Source of the DNA: an uncultured Lachnospiraceae bacterium
GTDB lineage: Bacteria > Bacillota_A > Clostridia > Lachnospirales > Lachnospiraceae
Assembly (NCBI GenBank): GCA_900556645.1
Contig: USPJ01000064.1
Span: forward strand, 1 to 6,756
Direction: 5' to 3'
Length of the DNA stretch: 6,756 nt
A program made the translations under genes and the position numbers. Each line of letters starts with the position of its first letter. Position 1 is the stretch's first letter. Shown here one piece after another: positions 1 through 5,671 of the stretch. The notes beneath the pieces are model-generated. The model did not search any database, was not told the DNA's origin, and saw only the letters and a program-made list of their open reading frames with translations.

Positions 1-34
1 ATATCTTTAAATGAATTACCTAGGAGGGATTTTG

Positions 35-325
35 ATGCAGGATATTGTAACAATAAAAAATGTAATTGCTCCGATTGCAAAATCATATGGTATCAAAAGG
101 ATATATTTGTTTGGTTCTTATGCGAAAGGAGAAGCCACGGAAGAAAGCGACATTGATTTGTTGATTGAAAAAGGTAAGCCAATGTCACTTTTGAAATTAT
201 CCGGAATGAGACAACAGGTGCAGGAAGAGTTAAATTTGTCTGTAGATTTAGTGACAACTGCTGGGATAGAGGACATTTTTAGAAAAGAGATTGAAGGAAC
301 GGAGATTTTATTGTATGAAGAATAA
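35..325 (+). CDS. mntA: MntA-type minimal nucleotidyltransferase, antitoxin of a HEPN/MNT pair
   Basis: A 96-residue protein of the minimal nucleotidyltransferase (MNT, polymerase-beta fold) family. It carries the family motif GSx10DxD exactly: G27-S28, then D39-I-D41, with a likely third catalytic Asp at D71 in the strand VDLV. The acidic residues bind Mg-ATP. In characterised MntA/HepT pairs this enzyme transfers AMP to a tyrosine next to the HEPN active site and so neutralises the toxin; that role is inferred here from the motif and the adjacent hepT. The start at 35 is chosen because AGGAGGG (22-28) precedes it by 6 bases. An in-frame ATG at 11 would add eight residues but overlaps that site and has no ribosome binding site of its own. 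The stop lies inside hepT, so the two are co-translated. The length is normal for the family. The promoter is outside the window or not recognisable. Confidence 0.9.
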   Translation: MQDIVTIKNVIAPIAKSYGIKRIYLFGSYAKGEATEESDIDLLIEKGKPMSLLKLSGMRQQVQEELNLSVDLVTTAGIEDIFRKEIEGTEILLYEE

Positions 326-662
326 GGATGTAATTATTCTCAAGAAAATAATAGAATATTGTGACCAAGTAGAGGAAGCATGTGAAATGTTTCAGAATAA
401 TTATGATAAATTTGTTGAAATATCAGTGTTTCAAAATGCATGTTGTATGTGTGTTCTTCAAATAGGGGAATTATGCAAGGTTGTATCAAAGGAATTGCGA
501 GAACGTGAAGCAAATATACCATGGAGAGAATGGTGTGGAATTAGAGATATTTTTGCACATCAATATTCAAACCTTGATTATCAGTCTGCATGGGAGACCA
601 TTCAGGAAGATTTGCCAGAGTTAAGAAAAGAAGCAGAGCGGATTTTGAGTGAGCTGGAATAA
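315..662 (+). CDS. hepT: HepT-type HEPN RNase toxin (DUF86 family)
   Basis: A 115-residue, mostly helical protein of the HepT/DUF86 branch of HEPN RNases. The catalytic Rx4-6H motif is present as R77-DIFA-H82, followed by Q and Y84, giving Rx4HxY. In studied systems the arginine and histidine cut RNA in a homodimer, and the tyrosine is the residue AMPylated by MntA, so the toxin looks catalytically intact and able to be silenced. The start at ATG 315 is favoured: GGAG at 301-304 lies upstream, and the alternative TTG at 291 would add eight unsupported residues. It overlaps mntA by 11 bases, the normal coupled arrangement. Seven cysteines in 115 residues (16, 23, 43, 44, 46, 54, 74) are unusually many for a cytoplasmic RNase. 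The cellular RNA target cannot be read from the sequence; tRNA or mRNA cleavage has been reported for relatives. Confidence 0.92.
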   Translation: MKNKDVIILKKIIEYCDQVEEACEMFQNNYDKFVEISVFQNACCMCVLQIGELCKVVSKELREREANIPWREWCGIRDIFAHQYSNLDYQSAWETIQEDLPELRKEAERILSELE

Positions 663-769
663 GTTTGACATCAACGGGAAAAAATAGAATTATGTAATGG
701 AATATATGGACGAAATAGCATAAAATAGTGGCTTATAAGGATTGAAAATTACGGTATGGATACGGTTCT
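663..769. other. Spacer between hepT and the tRNA-Leu fragment, no gene seen
   Basis: A+T-rich, non-coding stretch. A perfect TTGACA lies at 665-670 just after the hepT stop, but no good -10 box sits at 16-18 bases, so it is not called a promoter. ACGGT at 751-755 and again at 762-766 can each pair with ACCGT (793-797) or partly with the tRNA 3' end. This region does not supply a D-arm or a matching 5' acceptor arm for the tRNA sequence that follows. If the element interpretation is right, this is the terminal non-coding segment of the integrated element. Confidence 0.5.
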
Positions 770-822
770 TTAGATTTAGGTTCTAGTGGGAGACCGTGCA
801 GGTTCAAGTCCTGTTGCCCGTA
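770..822 (+). pseudogene. 3' half of tRNA-Leu(UAG); probable attachment-site remnant
   Basis: The 3' part of a class II tRNA is recognisable. The anticodon stem is TTAGA (770-774) with TCTAG (782-786). The seven-base loop TTTAGGT holds anticodon TAG (leucine, CUA codons) after U33. A variable region with a short GG/CC arm follows. The T-arm is GCAGG (798-802), loop TTCAAGT (803-809), CCTGT (810-814). The 3' acceptor strand is TGCCCGT (815-821) with discriminator A822 and no encoded CCA. Upstream there is no D-arm, and the best 5' acceptor candidate (ACGGTAT at 751) pairs at only four of seven positions and leaves too little room. This is therefore a half gene. Homology starting at the anticodon stem is the classic product of tyrosine-recombinase integration into a tRNA 3' end. 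It reads toward the right, so the inserted element should lie on its left. Confidence 0.75.
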
Positions 823-827
823 TTAGA

Positions 828-877
828 AAAAGCCGGAAACTTTGAAAAACCAAAGTCTCCGGCTTTTCGGCTTTTTT
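828..877. terminator. Strong, probably bidirectional intrinsic terminator
   Basis: Arms 828-844 and 851-867 pair at 16 of 17 positions (one A·C mismatch at 838/857) around the loop AAAAAC. A second CGGCTTTTTT copy follows (868-877), giving a T-run on the plus strand. On the minus strand the hairpin is followed by five T (from A827-831) and sits about 50 bases beyond the HD-GYP stop codon, so it may end that transcript too. Its position directly behind the tRNA 3' end suggests that it was originally the tRNA-Leu terminator. Confidence 0.9.
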
Positions 878-919
878 ATGATTTTTTATGACTGTCTTTA
901 TAAACTATGATTTCCTGAA

Positions 920-2239
920 TTATAGTAGTCTGTTGAGGGGTATGTTTTTATCCAAGGAAAACACACCATATTCTTCAATAAAATCGTGTTCCATTTCTGA
1001 ATATTCCACCAAATACTCTTGAAATTCTTTTTGTAAGCCTTCGTAACGTTCGATGGTGGAATGGGAATGCATGAATACCTCCTCCAAAATGTTTTCATAA
1101 TCAGATTCAAACATGGAAACGATAGTTGCATCCAGTTTTCCGGCATCAGCTTCGGATTTCAGAATAGAAATAACTGTTTCCTTGTCCATAGATTCCTTAT
1201 ACGAACGTCTTTGCAAAAGGGCACTGGCAACATCCGCCACCTGAACAATACAATCGGATAAGGTTAGTTCATTTTTCGTTAGGTGGTTAGGGTAGCCGCT
1301 TCCGTCAAGCCTTTCATGATGCCGGCTGGCAATCTGCACGATATCATGTGGGAACAAATCCCCTATAATGTCTTCTGTAAATAAAATGTGCTTTTGCATG
1401 ATATGGAATTCTTCAGGAGACAGACGTCCCGGTTTTTCTAAGATGCCGGTAGGAATTTTGATTTTGCCCAAATCATGTAAAAGAGCGGCAAAACGAATAT
1501 CCCGGACGGAATCTGCGTCCATGTGGAATCTGTTTGCCAATGCAGTGGCAAGCTGGACAATGGTAATTGTATGAATGACGGTTTGCTCGCTTTTGAAATC
1601 AATCTCATAGGTAAGCATTCGAACCACATCTTCCAGCAGACGGTCAGCTCGTTCCGGTTCGTTAAAGAATCTTCTGACGTCTACGCGATAGGTTTTGTCT
1701 CTCAAATGTTCTAATAAATCATACTTTTCGTTTGCGGCGATAAAATCTTCTACGTCTTTAGGGTTAAAATTTCTGTCGGCACCATGTTTGACCTGCCATA
1801 AAACATCGTCCATGTCTTCGTGTTTCATATTGAAGATGTCAATTCGGTCCAAAAGATGAATGAAAATCCCTTCGTCTAAATATTCGCTTTGATATTTTTC
1901 CCGCTCTGAAAAATAAGTATGATGGTAAAGCAATACTTCTGCGTCTTTCTCCAGTGGGGAGAAGTATTTCATGAATAAATAGCCATAGATGCAGTGCTCT
2001 AACGGTTTGTCGATGTCAAACTTCAACAAATCCAGAAATTTTTCTGTCTTATATGCTCCGATGTCATGGGCATAACATGCAAGCATCATTTTCTCACGGT
2101 GTTCTGAATCGGATTCCTTCCGATATTCAGAGATTTTTAAGTACAAGTAGGCAACTCTTTCTCCGTGTTCCACTACCTGACTGTTTAATTCATTCATAAT
2201 TTGCCGCAGTACGGCATATAAGGAAACATCATTTTTCAT
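920..2239 (-). CDS. Tandem HD / HD-GYP domain protein, likely cyclic-di-GMP phosphodiesterase
   Basis: A 439-residue soluble protein with two successive HD domains. Domain 2 (about 215-390) is a full HD-GYP unit: H223, H255-D256, H284, H307-H308, the HHERLDGSGYP signature (307-317) and D336. This is the metal-binding set of phosphodiesterases that hydrolyse cyclic-di-GMP to pGpG or GMP. Domain 1 (about 20-140) has the same ligand order (H25, H58-D59, H82, H106-H107, D131/D134) but no GYP loop. The C-terminal 50 residues are acidic and helical. No signal peptide, membrane segment, receiver or PAS domain is seen, so the activating input is unknown. The start at ATG 2239 (complement) is chosen because GAGGAG lies 5 bases upstream (2245-2250). 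The frame is open 38 codons further back, but those codons cross the promoter. Cyclic-di-GMP as substrate is a family inference; other cyclic dinucleotides are hydrolysed by some HD-GYP proteins. Confidence 0.92.
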   Translation of the reverse strand: MKNDVSLYAVLRQIMNELNSQVVEHGERVAYLYLKISEYRKESDSEHREKMMLACYAHDIGAYKTEKFLDLLKFDIDKPLEHCIYGYLFMKYFSPLEKDAEVLLYHHTYFSEREKYQSEYLDEGIFIHLLDRIDIFNMKHEDMDDVLWQVKHGADRNFNPKDVEDFIAANEKYDLLEHLRDKTYRVDVRRFFNEPERADRLLEDVVRMLTYEIDFKSEQTVIHTITIVQLATALANRFHMDADSVRDIRFAALLHDLGKIKIPTGILEKPGRLSPEEFHIMQKHILFTEDIIGDLFPHDIVQIASRHHERLDGSGYPNHLTKNELTLSDCIVQVADVASALLQRRSYKESMDKETVISILKSEADAGKLDATIVSMFESDYENILEEVFMHSHSTIERYEGLQKEFQEYLVEYSEMEHDFIEEYGVFSLDKNIPLNRLL

Positions 2240-2301
2240 ATTTACTCCTCTGTACTTATCATTTGTGGACGGTGTCCTGCGGTAATTGTTAAATATACAA
2301 C

Positions 2302-2329
2302 AGTATAACATAAATGAAGGGCAATGCAA
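2302..2329 (-). promoter_or_regulatory. Promoter for the HD/HD-GYP gene (minus strand)
   Basis: Read on the minus strand, TTGCAT (2324-2329) is followed after 16 bases by TATACT (2302-2307), preceded by TG one base away (extended -10). Transcription would start near 2295, giving a leader of roughly 55 bases before the ribosome binding site at 2245-2250. No other promoter of similar quality is seen between this and the start codon. Confidence 0.65.
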
Positions 2330-2401
2330 ACTATAGCAGATATCTATACACAAGTAAAAAGAAAAATTGTCTTTATCCGAAAAAAACCGAAAAAATGAAT
2401 A

Positions 2402-2440
2402 AAAATTCCAAGTTATGCATAGTTATGAATTTTGTGGAAT
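2402..2440. promoter_or_regulatory. Dyad and direct-repeat element in the divergent control region, candidate operator
   Basis: AAAATTC (2402-2408) and GAATTTT (2427-2433) form an inverted repeat whose centre coincides with the perfect palindrome TATGCATA (2414-2421). Superimposed is a direct repeat AGTTATG at 2411-2417 and 2421-2427, spaced by 10 bases, one helical turn. ATTCCA (2405-2410) and TGGAAT (2435-2440) form a further inverted pair. The element lies 14 bases or more upstream of the opp -35 box, where an activator could bind, and about 75 bases behind the HD-GYP -35 box. The flanking 2330-2401 is A-rich, with a repeated CCGAAAAAA and no gene. Binding of a regulator is inference. Confidence 0.4.
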
Positions 2441-2453
2441 ATGACGGATTTTA

Positions 2454-2483
2454 TTGACAAAAATGAGGGAGGGATGATAAAAT
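2454..2483 (+). promoter_or_regulatory. Promoter of the opp operon
   Basis: A consensus TTGACA -35 box (2454-2459) is followed after 18 bases by TAAAAT (2478-2483), with an upstream TG (2475-2476) making an extended -10. Transcription would start near 2490, leaving a leader of about 130 bases before oppB. This is the only strong plus-strand promoter seen upstream of the four opp genes. Confidence 0.75.
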
Positions 2484-2500
2484 ATACCAAGATATGAGTT

Positions 2501-2563
2501 AAAAAAGAGGTTATATATTAGGGTGCGAAGAGGCAGGATTAGCAGGACTCGGACCCTTTTTTT
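2501..2563 (+). terminator. Terminator-like hairpin in the opp leader, candidate attenuator
   Basis: AGGGT-G-CGA (2520-2528) pairs with TCG-G-ACCCT (2549-2557), eight pairs with one G·G mismatch, and is followed by seven T (2557-2563). It lies between the opp promoter and oppB, so full read-through would require it to be inefficient or regulated. A competing pairing is possible: AAAAAAG-A-GG (2501-2510) with CC-CTTTTTT (2554-2562) would hide the 3' arm and the T-run, as an antiterminator would. The 20-base loop holds a direct repeat GCAGGA-TTA-GCAGGA. No known riboswitch or full T-box consensus is recognised. A short GTG-started frame runs from 2523 to 2597. Confidence 0.5.
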
Positions 2564-2566
2564 ATT

Positions 2567-2582
2567 GGTTGGCAAGCCAACC
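2567..2582 (+). repeat. GGTTGGC/GCCAACC palindrome upstream of oppB
   Basis: A perfect 7-base inverted repeat around AA, which in RNA would form a six-pair stem with loop CAAG. It lies just after the T-run of the leader hairpin and 20 bases before the oppB ribosome binding site. There is no T-run behind it, so it is not a terminator. It could be a DNA operator half-site pair, an RNA structure affecting oppB translation, or an mRNA-end protector. Confidence 0.5.
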
Positions 2583-2619
2583 GTAAGAGAGACCTAAAAA
2601 ACAAGGAGTGAGCAAGATT

Positions 2620-3531
2620 ATGAAGAAATATGTTGTAAAACGAATATTTCTTGCCATCGTAACGATATTTGTCATTAGTGCAATCACATTCTTTGCGATG
2701 AATTTAGTTCCGGGTGGGCCTTTTAATAAGGAAAAAGCATTAAGCCCGGCAGTACAGCAAGTACTGGAGGAAAGATATAATCTGGATAAACCGATTCCGG
2801 TGCAATTCGGCCTGTATCTGAAAAACTTATTACATGGAGACTGGGGCGTAAGCTTAAAGACCGGACGTGATATCTGGACGGATATGTGGGCTAAATTCCA
2901 GATTTCCGCAAAATTAGGTGGTGTTGCGGCGATTATAGCAATCATTGTCGGAATTATTCTGGGAAGTATTGCGGCACTGCAAAGAAACAAATGGCCGGAC
3001 AGAGTCATTATTTTCTTTACCACGTTGGCAACGGCAATGCCGTCATTCGTACTGGCAACTTTATTGCTGTTGGTATTCTGTTTGAAATTAGAGTGGATTC
3101 CGGTATGGTCTTCCAGTTCGCCGAACTATGTGCTTCCGGTTATTGCCTTGAGTCTTTATCCGATGGCATACATTACCCGTTTGACGAAGACCAGTATGCT
3201 GGATGCTTTGAATCAGGATTATGTTCGTACAGCAAAGGCAAAAGGTGTGAAGACACAGAAGGTTATCTTTAAACATGCATTGCGGAATGCTTTGATTCCG
3301 GTTATTACATATGTAGGTCCGATGGTGGCTTATATTTTAGTGGGTTCCATGGTTGTAGAAAATATCTTTACCATTGGCGGTCTGGGAACGGCTTTTGTAA
3401 CAAGTATTACAAACCGTGACTACACAATGATTATGTCTACAACGATTTTCTTGGCAGTGCTGATGGTTTTGGCAAATCTGCTGACAGATATCGCGTATAA
3501 GATTATTGATCCACGTATTACATTTGAATAA
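2620..3531 (+). CDS. oppB: Peptide ABC transporter permease OppB
   Basis: A 303-residue inner-membrane permease of the OppB/DppB family, one half of the channel through which peptides enter. Six hydrophobic segments are visible: about 9-29, 100-121, 133-157, 170-187, 225-247 and 271-293. A long extracellular stretch with the family feature GDWGVSL (73-79) lies between the first two. The cytoplasmic EAA loop, which docks onto the ATPases, is at about 200-222 (DYVRTAKAKG onward). The C-terminus DPRI is typical. ATG 2620 is the start: AAGGAG (2603-2608) lies 11 bases upstream. An in-frame GTG at 2608 is part of that ribosome binding site and is not used. It is the first gene of oppBCDF, 15 bases before oppC. 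Whether the substrate is a di- or oligopeptide cannot be settled from the permease; nickel or other ligands are used by some relatives. Confidence 0.93.
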   Translation: MKKYVVKRIFLAIVTIFVISAITFFAMNLVPGGPFNKEKALSPAVQQVLEERYNLDKPIPVQFGLYLKNLLHGDWGVSLKTGRDIWTDMWAKFQISAKLGGVAAIIAIIVGIILGSIAALQRNKWPDRVIIFFTTLATAMPSFVLATLLLLVFCLKLEWIPVWSSSSPNYVLPVIALSLYPMAYITRLTKTSMLDALNQDYVRTAKAKGVKTQKVIFKHALRNALIPVITYVGPMVAYILVGSMVVENIFTIGGLGTAFVTSITNRDYTMIMSTTIFLAVLMVLANLLTDIAYKIIDPRITFE

Positions 3532-3546
3532 GAGAGGATAGATATT

Positions 3547-4635
3547 ATGCAGAACGAAAATGGAAGCCCAAAGAAAAATATATTATCCGCTCAAGTTGAT
3601 TTGTCCAAATACGACAGCTCTTATTTCAGAGCGGCAACAGAAGAAGAGAAAAAACAGCAGGATGTTATGAGTGAGTCCACCACCTTCTTTAAAGACGGTA
3701 TGCGAAGACTCCGCAAAAATCCGCTGGCAATGGGCAGTTTGATTGTATTACTGATTGTATTATTGATTATTATTTTTGCACCTATGGTTGTTCCTTACGG
3801 GTATGAAGAGATTATTACCGTGGGTGGCGTTAGAGATAAGAGTGCAAAGAATCTGGGAATGATGCAGTATTCCGAACGTGAACTTCAGTATATGGAGCAG
3901 ACGGGAGAGAAACTCTTCCCGCATATTTTTGGTACGGACAGTCTTTGCCGTGACTATTTCATCCGTGTGATTTACGGTACAAGAGTCAGTCTTGCCGTAG
4001 GTTTGGTAGCATCTATCATGGTGTTGATTATCGGATTGTTATATGGTGCCATTGCAGGTTATTGCGGCGGCAAGGTAGATATGATTATGATGCGTATCGT
4101 AGACGTTATCTATTCGTTGCCGGATATGTTGATGATTATCCTGCTTTCCGTAGTACTGAATGCCCGGTTGGGTCCGTCTATAGAGGGAACTGCTTTGGCG
4201 AAACTGGGAACCAATATGATTTCAATTTTTATTGTATTTGGTCTGCTCTATTGGGTAGGTATGGCACGATTGGTAAGAGGTCAGGTGCTTTCGATTAAGA
4301 GCAGTGAGTATGTTCTGGCAGCAAGATGTATCGGTACAAAGGGAAGTAAGATTCTCAGCCGTCACATTATTCCGAACTGTTTGCCGGTTATCATCATTAC
4401 CACAGCGTTGCAGATACCGTCTGCTATCTTTACAGAGAGTTATCTGAGCTTCTTGGGACTGGGTGTTGCGGCTCCACTTACTTCCTTGGGAAGTTTGGCA
4501 AATGCAGCACGGGCAGGAATGCAGTCCTATCCGTCGAAGCTGGTTATTCCGGCTGTTACAATCTGTCTGATTGTATTGGCATTGAACCTGTTAGGCGATG
4601 GTTTGAGAGATGCTTTTGATTCAAAATTAAAGTAA
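3547..4635 (+). CDS. oppC: Peptide ABC transporter permease OppC
   Basis: A 362-residue permease of the OppC/DppC family, the partner of OppB. It is longer than the usual roughly 300 residues because of a hydrophilic N-terminal tail (1-50) and a charged periplasm-side segment (about 88-128) between the first membrane helix (about 60-82) and the core. The family motif after that segment reads FGTDSLCRD (128-136), with Cys134 where most homologues have Gly. Further membrane segments lie at about 148-172, 190-206, 223-242, 277-297 and 332-350. The EAA loop is at about 254-277 (EYVLAARCIG). The start ATG 3547 has AGAGG (3533-3537) 9 bases upstream. The stop TAA overlaps the oppD ribosome binding site, so the genes are tightly coupled. 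Confidence 0.93.
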   Translation: MQNENGSPKKNILSAQVDLSKYDSSYFRAATEEEKKQQDVMSESTTFFKDGMRRLRKNPLAMGSLIVLLIVLLIIIFAPMVVPYGYEEIITVGGVRDKSAKNLGMMQYSERELQYMEQTGEKLFPHIFGTDSLCRDYFIRVIYGTRVSLAVGLVASIMVLIIGLLYGAIAGYCGGKVDMIMMRIVDVIYSLPDMLMIILLSVVLNARLGPSIEGTALAKLGTNMISIFIVFGLLYWVGMARLVRGQVLSIKSSEYVLAARCIGTKGSKILSRHIIPNCLPVIIITTALQIPSAIFTESYLSFLGLGVAAPLTSLGSLANAARAGMQSYPSKLVIPAVTICLIVLALNLLGDGLRDAFDSKLK

Positions 4636-4648
4636 GGAGATTGAAAAG

Positions 4649-5671
4649 ATGAGTGAAGAAACAAAAAGCACAGAGTACTTATTAGAAGTCGAGAATCTCC
4701 ATACTTGTTTTCATACGGAATCCGGAGATGTAAATGCGGTCAATGGTTTATCCATGGTATTAGAGCCGGGAAAAACTCTTGGAATCGTAGGGGAGTCCGG
4801 TTCCGGAAAATCTGTTACCGCATATTCCATTATGCAGATTTTGGCAGAAACAGGAGAGATTACAGAAGGCTCCGTAAAATATAAAGGGGAAGATATTACA
4901 AAATGGAGTGAGAAGGAACTTCATAGTTTCCGCGGCTCCAAATGTTCTATTATCTTTCAGGATCCAATGACCAGCTTGAATCCGGTATTTACTGTAGGAA
5001 ATCAGTTGATGGAGGCAATTATGCTCCATACAGATAAAAATAAGGCTGAGGCGAAGGAACGTGCCATTGAGATGCTGACTCTGGTAGGTGTGAATGAACC
5101 GGAGAGCCGTATTAAACAGTATCCTCATGAACTTTCCGGCGGTATGCGTCAGCGTGTCATGATTGCAATGGCACTTGCCTGCGAACCGGATATTCTGATT
5201 GCTGATGAGCCTACCACGGCTTTGGATGTAACCATTCAGGCACAGATTTTGGAACTGATGCAGGAGTTGCAGCAGAAGCTGGGAATGGCAATTATTATGG
5301 TAACCCATGATTTGGGCGTTATTGCCAGCATGTGTGACGAGATATTGGTTATGTATGGCGGACGTGTTTGTGAGCGGGGAACCGCAGATGATATTTTCTA
5401 TCGTCCGGCACATGAGTATACCAAGGGATTGCTCCGTTCCATTCCTAGAAAAGACAATTTGAATGAACGGTTAGTACCGATTGGCGGTACGCCGATTAAC
5501 CTGTTAAATATGCCGAAGGGCTGTGCATTCTGTCCTCGGTGCGATGCAGCAATGAAGATATGTCTGGAGGAAGTTCCGGAGGAAATCAGAATGAGTGATA
5601 CTCATTTGGCAAGCTGTTGGGTAAATATTAAAAATATGTATGAGGCACAGGAGGAAAATAAAAATGAGTGA
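4649..5671 (+). CDS. oppD: Peptide ABC transporter ATPase OppD
   Basis: A 340-residue cytoplasmic ATPase, one of the two that drive the transporter. All ABC motifs are intact: Walker A GESGSGKS (48-55), Q-loop Q104, signature LSGGMRQR (162-169), Walker B ILIADEP (182-188) with catalytic E187, D-loop ALD (191-193) and switch H220. After the nucleotide-binding domain comes the oligopeptide-transporter C-terminal extension (about 240-325) with cysteines C292, C295, C298, C305 and C323. Four of these match the conserved CxnCx6CxnC pattern of OppD/DppD proteins, which has been associated with an iron-sulfur cluster in relatives. The start ATG 4649 has AAGGAG (4634-4639) 9 bases upstream. The last 8 bases overlap oppF, implying translational coupling. 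The SGGMRQR form is typical of OppD rather than OppF. Confidence 0.94.
   Translation: MSEETKSTEYLLEVENLHTCFHTESGDVNAVNGLSMVLEPGKTLGIVGESGSGKSVTAYSIMQILAETGEITEGSVKYKGEDITKWSEKELHSFRGSKCSIIFQDPMTSLNPVFTVGNQLMEAIMLHTDKNKAEAKERAIEMLTLVGVNEPESRIKQYPHELSGGMRQRVMIAMALACEPDILIADEPTTALDVTIQAQILELMQELQQKLGMAIIMVTHDLGVIASMCDEILVMYGGRVCERGTADDIFYRPAHEYTKGLLRSIPRKDNLNERLVPIGGTPINLLNMPKGCAFCPRCDAAMKICLEEVPEEIRMSDTHLASCWVNIKNMYEAQEENKNE

Noticed and set aside
11..34. An upstream ATG for MntA giving eight extra residues.
   Set aside because: It has no ribosome binding site, and the extension contains the AGGAGGG that serves the ATG at 35.
665..696. Promoter starting with TTGACA after hepT.
   Set aside because: The -35 box is perfect, but the nearest -10-like sequences (TAGAAT, TATGTA) lie 14 and 20 bases away, and there is no gene downstream to drive.
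743..822. An intact tRNA-Leu gene.
   Set aside because: The upstream bases lack a D-arm with its conserved G18-G19 and A14, and the only candidate 5' acceptor strand pairs at four of seven positions and is too close to the anticodon stem.
2240..2353. An N-terminal extension of the HD/HD-GYP protein to a start at 2353.
   Set aside because: These 38 codons cover the predicted promoter and ribosome binding site of the gene and encode a Cys/Tyr-rich stretch unlike the family.
2520..2563. T-box riboswitch: AGGGTG near the 5' arm and ACCC before a T-run resemble the T-box antiterminator/terminator.
   Set aside because: The conserved T-box sequence continues differently, and only about 30 bases separate the promoter start from the hairpin, far too little for the specifier stem and other T-box elements.
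2562..3023. A 153-codon minus-strand frame across the opp leader and the start of oppB.
   Set aside because: It is antisense to the membrane segments of OppB and has no supporting start signals.
4760..5413. A 217-codon open frame on the minus strand inside oppD.
   Set aside because: It is the antisense shadow of a strongly conserved ATPase, has no ribosome binding site, and its translation resembles no protein family.
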